In this document: one piece after another, positions 11,893 to 20,580 of the stretch | Layout of the letters: each line of letters opens with the position of its first letter | Position numbering within the stretch: the first letter of the stretch is position 1 | Source: Brevundimonas sp. NIBR11 | GTDB lineage: Bacteria; Pseudomonadota; Alphaproteobacteria; Caulobacterales; Caulobacteraceae | DNA length: 64,000 nt | Assembly: GCF_027912535.1 (NCBI RefSeq) | Contig: NZ_CP115465.1 | Coordinates: 600,001-664,000, forward strand | Direction of reading: 5' to 3' | Translations under genes and position numbers: made by a program | Notes under the pieces: model-generated | The model's database searches: none | What the model was told of the DNA's origin: nothing | The model's input: only the letters and a program-made list of their open reading frames with translations

Positions 11893-11914
11893 CCCTCTCC
11901 CGCTAGGGGAGGGT
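11892..11914. repeat. CCCTCTCCC hairpin, terminator- or REP-like
   Basis: ACCCTCTCC and GGGGAGGGT form a 9-bp hairpin directly after the hydrolase stop. No T-run follows, so it is not a textbook terminator. A related GAGAGG-type hairpin occurs at 21316-21354. It may end the hydrolase transcript or be a short extragenic palindrome. Confidence 0.55.
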
Positions 11915-12047
11915 CTAGAACACGAATTTATTCCTCTAAGCGGTTTGCGCCGACGGCATCACGCCGCCACGTCCCGCATCCGGTCTTTGACCGTCAGCCC
12001 ATTTCACGACCCGGCGGTTTCCCCGGACTCTGTTTTTCGAGTCCCGA

Positions 12048-13991
12048 CTAACCGACCGACCCGCCCCGGTTCTTCACCAGATCATCGACCACCGACGGAT
12101 CGGCCAGCGTCGACGTATCCCCCAGCGAGCCCAGATCGTTCTCCGCGATCTTCCTCAGGATCCGCCGCATGATCTTGCCGGACCGGGTCTTGGGCAGACC
12201 CGGCGCCCACTGGATGACGTCGGGCGCGGCGATCGGCCCGATCTCGTGGCGGACCTGGGCGACCAGCGCCTTCTTCAGGTCGTCCGTCGGCTCCACACCC
12301 CTGTTCAGGGTGACGTAGGCATAGATCCCCTGACCCTTGATCTCGTGCGGGAAGCCGACGACGGCGGCCTCGGCCACATCCTCATGCAGGACCAGGGCGC
12401 TCTCGACCTCGGCGGTCCCCATCCGGTGGCCCGAGACGTTGATGACGTCGTCCACCCGGCCGGTGATCCAGTAGTAGCCGTCCTCGTCCCGACGGCAGCC
12501 GTCGCCGGTGAAATACTTGCCTGGATAGGTCGAGAAATAGGTGTCGAAGAACCGCTGGTGATCGCCCCAGACCGTCCGCATCTGACCCGGCCAGCTGTCG
12601 GTGATGCACAGGTTGCCGGACACAGCCCCCTCCAGCACCCCGCCTTCGGCGTCGACCAGTTGCAACTCCACGCCCGGCAGAGGCTTGGTCGCCGACCCTG
12701 GCTTTAGTTCGGTCGCGCCGGGCAGGGGGGCGATCAGGGCGCCACCCGTCTCGGTCTGCCACCAGGTGTCGATGATAGGCAGGCGGCCCTCGCCGACCAC
12801 CTCGTGATACCAGCGCCAAGCCTCGGGATTGATCGGCTCGCCGACCGTGCCCAGCAGCCGCAGCGACTTGCGGCTGGAGCTTTTCACCGGCTCATCCCCG
12901 TCCCGCATCAGGGCTCGCAGCGCCGTCGGCGCCGTGTAGAAGATCTCGACCTGATGCTTGTCCACCACCTGCCAGAAGCGGCGGTTGTCCGGATAGTTGG
13001 GCGCCCCCTCGAACATCAGCGTCGTCGCTGCGTTCGCCAGCGCGCCATAGACGACATAGCTGTGCCCGGTCACCCAGCCCACATCAGCCGTGCACCAGAA
13101 GACCTCGCCCGGCCGGTAGTCGAACACCAACTCATGGGTCCACGACACCCAGAACAGATAGCCGCCGGTGGTGTGCAGCACGCCCTTCGGCTTTCCCGTC
13201 GAGCCCGAGGTGTAGAGGATGAACAGCGGATCCTCGGCATTCATCGCCTCGCACGGACAGTCATCCGACACTTTCGCCACCGCCTCTTCGAACCGCACGT
13301 CCCGGCCCTCGACGATGGGCACATCCGCCCCGGTATGGGCGATGAGCAGAACCTTCTCCACGGAGACCTTGGTCAGGGCTTCGTCGACATTGGCCTTCAG
13401 CGGGATGGTCTTTCCGGCCCTCAGGCCCTGATCCGCCGTGATGACGACCTTCGACCCGCAATCCTCGATCCGGCCGGCGATGCTGTCGGGGCTGAAGCCG
13501 CCGAAGACCACCGAATGCACCGCTCCGATCCGTGCGCAGGCCAGCATGGCCACCGCCGCCGCCGGGATCATCGGCAGATAGATGGTCACCCGGTCGCCCT
13601 TCGCGACGCCGAGACCCTTCAGCACGTTGGCCATGCGACAGACCTGCCGGTGCAGCTCCGCGTAGGTGATCGCGCCGGACACCGATGGATCGTCCCCCTC
13701 GAACAGGATCGCCGTCTGGCCGGCGCGCTCGGCCAGATGCCGATCAATGCAGTTGTACGCGACGTTCAGCACCCCGTCGGCGAACCAGCGGATGCGGAAG
13801 TCGTCCTTGTCGAAGGACACGTCCTTGATGACCGTCGGCGGCGTCGTCCAGTCCAGCCGCTTCGCCTGCTCGGCCCAGAAGGCGTCGGGCGTCTCCCGCG
13901 CCGCGCGCCGGGCGGCCTCGTAGCCGGCGGCGTCCATATGGGCGCGGTCGGCCCAGTCGGCGGGGACGGGATACAGGTTTTGATCGGTCAT
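12048..13991 (-). CDS. acs: Acetyl-CoA synthetase
   Basis: This 647-aa enzyme converts acetate, ATP and CoA to acetyl-CoA, AMP and pyrophosphate in the cytoplasm. Length and motifs match AMP-forming Acs. It has the P-loop-like [12 protein letters not shown], the acyl-adenylate region [31 protein letters not shown] with downstream TGD, and the C-terminal [11 protein letters not shown] whose lysine is the known acetylation site. An AGGAG ribosome binding site precedes the ATG at 13991. The gene is monocistronic and divergent from the lipoprotein gene at 14100. It fits a lifestyle that also uses dicarboxylates and threonine-derived acetyl-CoA. Confidence 0.98.
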   Translation of the reverse strand: MTDQNLYPVPADWADRAHMDAAGYEAARRAARETPDAFWAEQAKRLDWTTPPTVIKDVSFDKDDFRIRWFADGVLNVAYNCIDRHLAERAGQTAILFEGDDPSVSGAITYAELHRQVCRMANVLKGLGVAKGDRVTIYLPMIPAAAVAMLACARIGAVHSVVFGGFSPDSIAGRIEDCGSKVVITADQGLRAGKTIPLKANVDEALTKVSVEKVLLIAHTGADVPIVEGRDVRFEEAVAKVSDDCPCEAMNAEDPLFILYTSGSTGKPKGVLHTTGGYLFWVSWTHELVFDYRPGEVFWCTADVGWVTGHSYVVYGALANAATTLMFEGAPNYPDNRRFWQVVDKHQVEIFYTAPTALRALMRDGDEPVKSSSRKSLRLLGTVGEPINPEAWRWYHEVVGEGRLPIIDTWWQTETGGALIAPLPGATELKPGSATKPLPGVELQLVDAEGGVLEGAVSGNLCITDSWPGQMRTVWGDHQRFFDTYFSTYPGKYFTGDGCRRDEDGYYWITGRVDDVINVSGHRMGTAEVESALVLHEDVAEAAVVGFPHEIKGQGIYAYVTLNRGVEPTDDLKKALVAQVRHEIGPIAAPDVIQWAPGLPKTRSGKIMRRILRKIAENDLGSLGDTSTLADPSVVDDLVKNRGGSVG

Positions 13992-14099
13992 GCTCGGTCT
14001 CCTGCGTCGACCCTATCGAAGCGGCATGGTCCGCGCCAAGGCGCAAGGGAGCCAATCCCGCAGAACGGAGTTAACCTTGAGCATTCACCGGGGATCGAC

Positions 14100-15017
14100 A
14101 TGAGCCTGAATCGCCTTCTCGCCGCCGCCGTCATCGGCGCGATGTCCGTGTCCGCCTGCACCCGCGAGGCCGAGGCGCCCGCCGAGCCGGTGAACCAGAC
14201 ACCCCCCGTCGCCCAGCCCACGCCGACCGCGCCCGCGATCGGCTACGCCTGTGAGAGCGGCCAGACGGTGACGGTCCAGTATCCCGACACGGCCACGGCC
14301 AGCGTCGTCTACAAGGGCCAGACTTATGCCCTGCGGCTCGTTCCGTCCGGCTCGGGAGCCCGCTATTCCGGCTCGGGCCTGGAGTGGTGGATCGCCGCGC
14401 GCGAGGGCCAGGAGAATGCGACCCTCAGCCGTCTCGGCCCCAACGACGACGTTGGCGTCGCCGTGCTCGAGCGCTGCAGCCGCCCGTCCGCCAACCCGAA
14501 CCTCCCCGTTCCCGGCCAGCCGACGACGCCCCAGCCCACGCCGGGCGGGGTCCTGCCCGCCTCCACTCCCTGCCGCGCGGCCAATCTGCGTCTGAGCACC
14601 GATACGGCCGATGCCGGCATGGGCGGCCGGACCCAGGTCCTCGCCTTGACCAATGCCGGAACCACGCCGTGCAGCGTGTCGGGCTATCCGTCGGTCAGCC
14701 TGCTGGACAGCCAGGGGCGCGGGCTGACCGCCGTCCGATCGGATCAGAACCCCAACACCGCGATGCCGGTGAACATCCCGGCGGGCGGCAAGGCCTATTT
14801 CGACATCCACTGGTCGGTGATCCCGAATGAGGGCGCGGGCGAGCGGACCTGTCCGACGGCGGCGCGGGTGCGGGTCCTGATCCCGGGAGACACGGCGGCC
14901 CTGGCCGTTCCGCTCGGCCTGACCGCGTGCGGGGGCCGCATTCGCGTCAATCCGTTCCGGGCTGGCGTCGAGCCCGGCGCGGCGCCCGCTGCGGTTCCGG
15001 CGGCTTCGTCCACCTGA
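14100..15017 (+). CDS. Lipoprotein with MliC-like and DUF4232 domains
   Basis: This is a 305-aa predicted lipoprotein with signal peptide and lipobox SVSAC (cysteine near 20), followed by a proline-rich linker. Residues about 45-125 (YACESGQTVTVQYPD, then AREGQENATLSR) resemble the MliC fold, the lysozyme-inhibitor domain of membrane-bound inhibitors. A second linker rich in proline leads to about residues 155-290 (CRAANLRLSTDTADAGMGG and SGYPSVSLLDSQG), which resemble DUF4232. The combination suggests an envelope protein that defends or senses at the cell wall, but its function is not known. The start has only a weak GGGAT upstream. The long ORF running into it from 12804 is antisense to acs and not real. 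Confidence 0.82.
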   Translation: MSLNRLLAAAVIGAMSVSACTREAEAPAEPVNQTPPVAQPTPTAPAIGYACESGQTVTVQYPDTATASVVYKGQTYALRLVPSGSGARYSGSGLEWWIAAREGQENATLSRLGPNDDVGVAVLERCSRPSANPNLPVPGQPTTPQPTPGGVLPASTPCRAANLRLSTDTADAGMGGRTQVLALTNAGTTPCSVSGYPSVSLLDSQGRGLTAVRSDQNPNTAMPVNIPAGGKAYFDIHWSVIPNEGAGERTCPTAARVRVLIPGDTAALAVPLGLTACGGRIRVNPFRAGVEPGAAPAAVPAASST

Positions 15018-15064
15018 CCGTCGCAGAGGTGGAAACCGTCTTCGAAAGGGCGTAGTCCGCCGCC

Positions 15065-16261
15065 ATGCAAACGACAGCCTTCCACGACCGCGTCGCGGCC
15101 GAGCTTTCCGACATCGACGCCCAGGGGCTGACCAAGCCCGAGCGTGTGATCGAATCCCGCCAGGGCCCGGTGATCGAGGTTGGGGGCCGCAGGGTTCTGA
15201 ACTTCTGCGCCAACAACTATCTGGGGCTCGGCGGCGACGACCGCGTCGTCGCGGCGGCCAACGCGGCGGCGGAGAGCCGGGGCGCCGGGACCGCATCGGT
15301 TCGTTTCATCTGCGGCACGCTCGACATCCACAAGCAGCTGGAACGGGCCATCGCCGACTATCTCGGCTTCGAGGATTCGATTCTGTTCGCCGCGGCCTTC
15401 GACGCCAACGGCGGCCTGTTCGAGCCCCTTTTCGGGGCCGAGGACGCCATCGTCTCCGACAGCCTGAACCACGCCTCGATCATCGACGGTGTCCGCCTCT
15501 GCAAGGCCAAGCGCTACCGGTTCGCCAACTCGGACATGGCCGATCTGGAAGCCCAGCTGAAACAGGCTCGGGCCGACGGCGCGCGCGACATCATCATCGC
15601 CACCGACGGCGCCTTCTCGATGGACGGCTATATCGCCAAGCTCGATGAAGTCCGGACCCTGGCCGACCGATACGGAGCCCTGATCATGGTCGACGATTGC
15701 CATGCGACCGGCTTCCTCGGTCCGCAGGGGCGCGGCTCCTACGCCCACCATGGGGTCAAGGTCGACTTCGTCACCGGCACCTTCGGCAAGGCCCTGGGCG
15801 GCGCCATGGGCGGCTTCATCTGCGCCACCGCCCCGGTGGTGCAGCTGCTGAAGCAGCGGGCGCGGCCCTATCTCTTCTCCAACGCCATCGCGCCCTCGGT
15901 CTGCGGCGCCTCTCTGGAAGCCATCCGCATCGCCCAGGGCGAAGAGGGCGACAGACTCCGGACCCAGCTGTTCGCCAACGCCGCCCGCTTCCGGGCTGCG
16001 ATGACCGAGGCCGGATTCGACCTCCTGCCCGGCGAGCATCCGATCGTCCCGGTCATGCTGGGCGACGCCAAACTGGCCCAGACCATGGCCGCGCGGATGC
16101 TGGAGCTCGGCGTCTACGTCATTGGCTTCAGCTTCCCGGTCGTGCCGCGCGGCCAGGCCCGCATCCGCACGCAGATGTCGGCAGCGCACACCTTCGAACA
16201 CATTGATCAAGCGGTCGCGGCGTTCACGACGGCCGGCAAGGAATTGGGAGTGATCAAATAA
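15065..16261 (+). CDS. kbl: Glycine C-acetyltransferase (2-amino-3-ketobutyrate CoA ligase)
   Basis: This is a 398-aa PLP enzyme of the alpha-oxoamine synthase family. It cleaves 2-amino-3-ketobutyrate with CoA to glycine and acetyl-CoA. Visible signatures are the N-terminal glycine-rich NFCANNYLGLGG, the SRGAGTASVRFICGTL substrate region, the cofactor segment VDDCHATGFLGPQGRG, and the PLP-lysine motif GTFGKALGGAMGGF. The length matches the E. coli enzyme. Its stop overlaps the tdh start by one base (TAATG), so the two threonine-degradation enzymes are translationally coupled. Confidence 0.98.
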   Translation: MQTTAFHDRVAAELSDIDAQGLTKPERVIESRQGPVIEVGGRRVLNFCANNYLGLGGDDRVVAAANAAAESRGAGTASVRFICGTLDIHKQLERAIADYLGFEDSILFAAAFDANGGLFEPLFGAEDAIVSDSLNHASIIDGVRLCKAKRYRFANSDMADLEAQLKQARADGARDIIIATDGAFSMDGYIAKLDEVRTLADRYGALIMVDDCHATGFLGPQGRGSYAHHGVKVDFVTGTFGKALGGAMGGFICATAPVVQLLKQRARPYLFSNAIAPSVCGASLEAIRIAQGEEGDRLRTQLFANAARFRAAMTEAGFDLLPGEHPIVPVMLGDAKLAQTMAARMLELGVYVIGFSFPVVPRGQARIRTQMSAAHTFEHIDQAVAAFTTAGKELGVIK

Positions 16262-17313
16262 TGACCGACACCATGAAGGCGCTGGCCAAGACCCAGCCCG
16301 GCATCGGCCTCGAGCTGATCGATGCGCCGATCCCCGTGGCCGGACCGGAAGACGTTTTGATCAAGGTGCATCGCACGGCCGTCTGCGGCACCGATATCCA
16401 CATCTGGAACTGGGACGAGTGGTCCCAGAAGAACGTGCCGACCCCGATGATCACCGGCCACGAATTCTCCGGCGAGATCGTCGCCATCGGCTCGGAAGTG
16501 AACCGCCCCCTGAAGATCGGCCAGCGCGTCTCGGCCGAGGGTCACGTCATCGACCTCAACTCCGAAGCGGCCCGCGCCGGCCACTTCCACCTCGACCCGC
16601 ACACGCGCGGCATCGGCGTGAACCGTCAGGGCGCCTTCGCCGAGTTCGTTGTGGCCCCGGCCTTCAACGTGATCGAGTTGCCCGACGACGTCTCGTACGA
16701 GGTCGCCTCGATGCTGGATCCGTTCGGCAATGCCGTTCACACGGCCCAGCAGTTCGACCTCCTGGGCGAGGACGTGCTGGTCACTGGCGCCGGCCCCATC
16801 GGCATGATGGCGGCGGCCGTTGCTCGTCACGCGGGCGCGCGGACGGTGGTCCTGACGGACATCAACGACTTCCGTCTGGAGCTGGCCCAGAAGGTCGCCC
16901 CGGGCGTCCGCACCGTGAACACGATGAACGAGGACCTTCGCGACGTCATGAAGGAGCTGGGCCTCAAGGTCGGCTTCGACGTGGCGCTGGAGATGTCGGG
17001 TTCGCCCGTGGCGTTCAAGCAATGCGTCGACACCCTGATCATGGGCGGCGGCATGGCTCTGCTGGGCATTCCGTCCAAGCCGATGGAGACCGACTGGGGC
17101 TCGATCATCCTCAAGGCCCTGACCATCAAGGGCGTCTACGGCCGCGAGATGTTCACCACCTGGCGCAAGATGCTGGGCCTGTTGAAGGCCGGGCTGGACC
17201 TGGAGCCCCTGATCACGCACCGTCTGGCTTACGACCGTTACCGCGAGGGATTCGACGCCATGAAGTCGGGTCAATCGGGCAAGGTCATCCTCGACTGGGA
17301 CAAGGCTGCATAA
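16261..17313 (+). CDS. tdh: L-threonine 3-dehydrogenase
   Basis: This 350-aa NAD-dependent medium-chain dehydrogenase oxidises threonine to 2-amino-3-ketobutyrate, the substrate of Kbl. The catalytic zinc ligands C42 (VCGTDIH) and H67-E68 (TGHE) are present. The nucleotide fold carries VTGAGPIGMMAAAVARHAGA. The usual four-cysteine structural-zinc lobe is missing: after SAEGH the segment reads VIDLNSEAARAGHFHLDP, with no cysteines between about residues 95 and 115. The rest, including GIGVNRQGAFAEFV, is orthodox, so function as Tdh is still the best call. A weak hairpin (17320-17340) follows the stop. Confidence 0.95.
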   Translation: MTDTMKALAKTQPGIGLELIDAPIPVAGPEDVLIKVHRTAVCGTDIHIWNWDEWSQKNVPTPMITGHEFSGEIVAIGSEVNRPLKIGQRVSAEGHVIDLNSEAARAGHFHLDPHTRGIGVNRQGAFAEFVVAPAFNVIELPDDVSYEVASMLDPFGNAVHTAQQFDLLGEDVLVTGAGPIGMMAAAVARHAGARTVVLTDINDFRLELAQKVAPGVRTVNTMNEDLRDVMKELGLKVGFDVALEMSGSPVAFKQCVDTLIMGGGMALLGIPSKPMETDWGSIILKALTIKGVYGREMFTTWRKMLGLLKAGLDLEPLITHRLAYDRYREGFDAMKSGQSGKVILDWDKAA

Positions 17314-17351
17314 GAGGGGGGCCGCCAGAGCTGAGCGGCCATAGGGGCTGA

Positions 17352-17798
17352 ATGAGCGCGCTCGTCGACTTCCTGAAGGGTGCGGGAACCGACGGCGCGG
17401 GCCGCACGGTCTTCGAGGTCGTGGCCATGAGCGACCGGGACATCGAAGAGAACCACGACTTCATCCAGTGGCTGTTTCCCCTGACCGAGCCGTCCGGGGC
17501 CAACCGGCGTGCGCCGGTGCTGACCGCCGAGGACGTGGCGGAAGTCCATGCCTCGGGGCTGGCCCAGATCGCTCTGGCGGCGGGCACCGACCGCATGGCC
17601 TTCTTCTACCAGCGCAACAGCCACTGGCTGACGGCCTACGACCACAATCATCTGCGGATCACCCGCATCATCAAGTCGCTGAGGCTCTTGCGCGGGCCGG
17701 GGGAGGCCGACGATTTCCGCCGGATCGTGCTGAGGCGCGACGAAGAGGCCGGCAAACCGATCAGCGCCGGCAGCCGCCAGCACTGGATCGAGGCCTAG
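17352..17798 (+). CDS. OGFr-domain protein
   Basis: This 148-aa protein has the opioid-growth-factor-receptor conserved region. The signature NHDFIQWLFPL (about 36-46) is followed by PVLTAEDVAEVHAS and a helical core with YDHNHLRITRIIKSLRLL. Bacterial members are cytoplasmic and of unknown function; the eukaryotic name does not imply a receptor role. The stop codon overlaps the convergent topoisomerase IB stop by about 3 nt. It starts 38 nt after tdh and could ride on the kbl-tdh transcript. Confidence 0.85.
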   Translation: MSALVDFLKGAGTDGAGRTVFEVVAMSDRDIEENHDFIQWLFPLTEPSGANRRAPVLTAEDVAEVHASGLAQIALAAGTDRMAFFYQRNSHWLTAYDHNHLRITRIIKSLRLLRGPGEADDFRRIVLRRDEEAGKPISAGSRQHWIEA

Positions 17799-18814
17799 CC
17801 TTTCAGCACCTTGATCAGGGCGGGCTCGAACCCCTTGGTGTCCGAGCCCGGAAGGACCTCGCCGATCTTGCCGCTCTCATAGAGTTCGAACACCGCCGGG
17901 TGGACATAGGAGCTCCGGCACACCGTAGGCGTATTGCCCAACAGTCCCGCCACGGCCTTGACGCAGACCGTGATCTTCCGTTTCGCATCGGTGGGCGAGG
18001 TCGGCGCCTCCATATCCCGAAGCGCCCGCGCCGCTGACACCGTCCCGGCCCAGGTGCGAAAGTCCTTGGCCGAGAACTGTTCGCCCATGGCGTCGCGGAT
18101 GTAAGCGTTCACATCGTCGGAGGTGATGGGACAAAGGTCGCCGTCCGCGTCGCGATACTTAAACAGATGTTGGCCGGGCAACTCTCGCAGCGAGCGGACG
18201 ACGGTGGCGAGGCGACGGTCCCGAACATTGACCTTGTGGTCCACGCCGCTCTTGCCGCGAAACGAAAAGCTGAGCGCAGCGCCGTCGATGTCGAGGTGGC
18301 GCTTGTGCAGCGTCGTCAGGCCATAGCTGCGGTTCTGTTTCGCATACTGGGCGTTGCCGACGCGGATCAGCGTGATCTCGAGAAGTCGAACAGCGGTGGC
18401 CAGGACCTTGTCCCGCGTAACGCCCCGCTTGCCCAAATCCGCCTCGACCCTTGCGCGCAGGCGCGGGAGGGCCTTGGCGAAGGCCGACATCTTGTCGAAC
18501 TTGTTGCCGGACCGATGGGTGCTCCAGTCGTTGTGGTAACGGTACTGCTTGCGGCCCTTCACGTCCCGGCCGGTGGCCTGGATGTGCCCGGTGGCCTGAG
18601 GGCAGATCCAGACGTCGGTCCAGGCCGGCGGAATGGCCAGCATGCGGATGCGGTCCAGGACCTTGGCGTCCTTCACGACCTTTCCGTGGGCGTCGCGGAT
18701 CGAGAAGCCTTTGCCGGCCTTGACGCGGGTCAGGCCGGGGTGGGCGTCGCTGCAGTAGGTCAGGCCCTGCGGGACCTCGTGCTCTGCGACGAAGGCGTGG
18801 CTGCCGTCAGGCAT
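17795..18814 (-). CDS. DNA topoisomerase IB
   Basis: This is a 339-aa poxvirus-like type IB topoisomerase that relaxes supercoils through a 3'-phosphotyrosine intermediate. The catalytic tyrosine lies in CRSSYVHPAVFELYESG near the C-terminus. Conserved arginines and lysine occur in ITLIRVGNAQYAKQN, TTLHKRH and FRTWAGT. The start is taken as ATG 18814, which overlaps the upstream stop by 8 nt (ATGCCTGA); the longer form from 18865 would run deep into the upstream gene. It is the third gene of a tightly packed set with the two small genes at 18807-19305. In other alphaproteobacteria such enzymes are often stress-regulated, but I found no clear GGAAC-CGTT promoter here. Confidence 0.94.
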   Translation of the reverse strand: MPDGSHAFVAEHEVPQGLTYCSDAHPGLTRVKAGKGFSIRDAHGKVVKDAKVLDRIRMLAIPPAWTDVWICPQATGHIQATGRDVKGRKQYRYHNDWSTHRSGNKFDKMSAFAKALPRLRARVEADLGKRGVTRDKVLATAVRLLEITLIRVGNAQYAKQNRSYGLTTLHKRHLDIDGAALSFSFRGKSGVDHKVNVRDRRLATVVRSLRELPGQHLFKYRDADGDLCPITSDDVNAYIRDAMGEQFSAKDFRTWAGTVSAARALRDMEAPTSPTDAKRKITVCVKAVAGLLGNTPTVCRSSYVHPAVFELYESGKIGEVLPGSDTKGFEPALIKVLKG

Positions 18815-19148
18815 CGGTCTTCTCGAGCTTGGCGTGAAGGCCCTCGACCCATGATCGACCCGCATCGCCGCCCCACAGCAGCCAGGCGATATAACCGGCC
18901 GAGGGCTTTTCCTTGTCCGCCCAGTTCTTCCCGCGCTTGTCGACGTCGTGGCGCGCGAAATAGGAGTACATCGACTTGATGTCGCGTTGGGAGACGGCCT
19001 CGCGGTTCTTCAGTTGGTTGGCGCGGCGACGACCGACCTCGGTCCCGCCCCGGCCATGCTGCTCGCGCAGTTTCAGACCCTTTTCCGCCTCCTTGGCGAC
19101 GGCCGCCGGAGGCGTACGCTGCTTTTCCGTCAGGGACGAGGCGCTCAC
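18807..19148 (-). CDS. Conserved protein of unknown function, upstream of topoisomerase IB
   Basis: This is a 113-aa soluble, basic, helical protein. The N-terminal half (SLTEKQRTPPAAVAKEAEKG, then KLREQHGRGGTEVGRRRANQ) is charged. The C-terminal half contains SMYSYFARHDVDKRGKNW and AGYIAWLLWGGDAGRSWVE. I recall similar short proteins in alphaproteobacterial and phage genomes, but I cannot assign a named family. The start is a GTG one base after the TGA of the preceding small gene (TGAGGTG), and its end overlaps the topoisomerase start. This coupling argues for a shared role, possibly DNA-related; no function is claimed. Confidence 0.75.
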   Translation of the reverse strand: MSASSLTEKQRTPPAAVAKEAEKGLKLREQHGRGGTEVGRRRANQLKNREAVSQRDIKSMYSYFARHDVDKRGKNWADKEKPSAGYIAWLLWGGDAGRSWVEGLHAKLEKTDA

Positions 19149-19149
19149 C

Positions 19150-19305
19150 TCAGGGCACCAGACCGGTCTGCGGACCCACGCCGTTTTCAGGGATGTTGTC
19201 TTCGTCCGGGATGGTCCCGTCGCGTTCGGCTCGCTCCTCGAGGGCGTCCGCCTCGTCTTCCAGCGTCTCGATTTCTTCAGGGGTCGGCGTGTTCGTGTCG
19301 GGCAT
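19150..19305 (-). CDS. Small acidic protein
   Basis: This is a 51-aa, strongly acidic, proline- and glutamate-rich protein (MPDTNTPTPEEIETLEDEAD and onward) with no cysteine, membrane segment or recognisable domain. CTGGAG lies 6 nt before the ATG at 19305. It is the first gene of the topoisomerase IB set and its stop is one base from the next start. Its composition suggests a disordered stress-type protein, which is inference only. Confidence 0.6.
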   Translation of the reverse strand: MPDTNTPTPEEIETLEDEADALEERAERDGTIPDEDNIPENGVGPQTGLVP

Positions 19306-19391
19306 GATCGTCTCCAGTCTGGATGCTGAAGTCGTGGGCGGGGCAGGGCGTTCCCTCTTGACCCGCACTGTCTGGAAGGACACGGGACGAC

Positions 19392-20210
19392 ATGAACTAT
19401 CGCCACAGCTTCCACGCCGGAAATTTCGCCGATCTGGTCAAGCATGCGCTCGTCCTGTGGCTGCTGAAGACGCGGCAGGCGGCCGGGCCGGTGGTCGTGC
19501 TGGACACCCACGCGGGGGCGGGGCTCTACGACCTGACCGGCGACGCGACGCGGTCGCGCGAGGCCGAGGCCGGGGTCGAACGACTGATGGCGGCAAGCCG
19601 TCGACCGACCTTGATCGAGGCCTTGGCGGCCGAGGTCGCGGCGCTGAACCCGGGCGGCGGGGTGCGCTTCTATCCCGGCTCGCCGGTGCTGGTCTCCCGC
19701 CTGCTGACGGCCGCCGACGCCTACGTCGGTTTCGAACTCCGCGAGGAAGTCGCCGGCTTGCTGCGCCAAAGCCTGTCGGGCTTCGCCAGCGCGCGGGGTG
19801 AGATTGGCGACGGCTATGAGCTGGTGCTGGCCGAGGCAAAGCAGGCGCGCGGATCGCTGGTGCTGATCGATCCGCCGTTCGAGCGGCCCGACGATTATCT
19901 GCGCGCGGCGGACACGGGCGCAGCGATCGTGAGGGCCGATCCGTCAGCGGTCGTCGCCATCTGGACGCCGCTGAAGGATCTGGAGACCTTCGACGGCTTC
20001 CTGCGTCGGCTGGCGTCTAGCACGAAGGCTCCGACCCTGGTGGCCGAGGCGCGGCTCAGGCCGCTGACCGATCCGATGAAGATGAACGGCTGCGCCATGG
20101 TGGTGGTCAATCCTCCCGACGGCGCGGACGCGGCGGCGACGGAAATCTGCGGCTGGGTCGCCGACACGCTGGGCGACGACGGCGCGAAGGCCGAGGTCTG
20201 GCGGGCGTGA
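19392..20210 (+). CDS. rlmJ: 23S rRNA (adenine-2030-N6)-methyltransferase RlmJ
   Basis: This is a 272-aa SAM-dependent methyltransferase that modifies A2030 of 23S rRNA. The family N-terminus MNYRHSFHAGNFADLVKHAL is nearly invariant. SAM binding is marked by LDTHAGAGLYDL (motif I), and the catalytic IDPPFERPDDY corresponds to the DPPF motif of N6-adenine enzymes. The length is typical. The gene is divergent from the topoisomerase set across an 86-bp spacer and convergent with the monooxygenase-like gene one base beyond its stop. Confidence 0.96.
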   Translation: MNYRHSFHAGNFADLVKHALVLWLLKTRQAAGPVVVLDTHAGAGLYDLTGDATRSREAEAGVERLMAASRRPTLIEALAAEVAALNPGGGVRFYPGSPVLVSRLLTAADAYVGFELREEVAGLLRQSLSGFASARGEIGDGYELVLAEAKQARGSLVLIDPPFERPDDYLRAADTGAAIVRADPSAVVAIWTPLKDLETFDGFLRRLASSTKAPTLVAEARLRPLTDPMKMNGCAMVVVNPPDGADAAATEICGWVADTLGDDGAKAEVWRA

Positions 20211-20211
20211 C

Positions 20212-20520
20212 CTACTCGATCACCTCGCCGGCCTCGTAGAGATTCGGCTCGAATGTGGCGATGGCCATGATCGGCAACATGGCGTTGGAGACGGCGTCGG
20301 TGCGCGTCATGGCCTTCCAGTCCTCGACCGAGCGCCAGACCGCCTGATTGACGACCGTCTTGCCGTTGAGGCCGCGATGGAGGGTCGCCGACACGAAGCC
20401 GGGCAGGCCGACCTGGGCGCGGGTCAGGGCCGCCAGAAGCTCCAGCAACTCGTCCTGCTTGTCGGGCTGCACCTTGAAGGTGTTGATCAGCACCACCGGG
20501 GCGTTGTCGTCATCGCTCAT
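20212..20520 (-). CDS. Antibiotic biosynthesis monooxygenase (ABM) domain protein
   Basis: This 102-aa protein has a dimeric ferredoxin-like ABM fold. Key features are the first strand PVVLINTFKVQPDKQDELLE, then FVSATLHRGLNGKTVVNQAVW and a central WKAMT. Members include small cofactor-free monooxygenases and heme-handling or quinone-reducing proteins, and no specific substrate can be read here. It is a single-domain cytoplasmic protein. The stop lies one base from the convergent rlmJ stop. Confidence 0.82.
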   Translation of the reverse strand: MSDDDNAPVVLINTFKVQPDKQDELLELLAALTRAQVGLPGFVSATLHRGLNGKTVVNQAVWRSVEDWKAMTRTDAVSNAMLPIMAIATFEPNLYEAGEVIE

Positions 20521-20580
20521 GGGCGGCGCTGTAGCTTGTTTGCCCTTGTCCCGCCATCTCAGTCCGGTCCCTATGGCCGG

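Noticed and set aside
17320..17340. GGCCGC/GCGGCC hairpin after tdh as a terminator
   Set aside because: The stem is only 6 bp with no T-run, and the next gene starts 12 nt later. It may be weak or incidental.
19344..19356. GGAAC on the minus strand as a general-stress promoter for the topoisomerase set
   Set aside because: No CGTT box occurs at 16-17 nt, only CGAC at 15, so the match is not better than chance.
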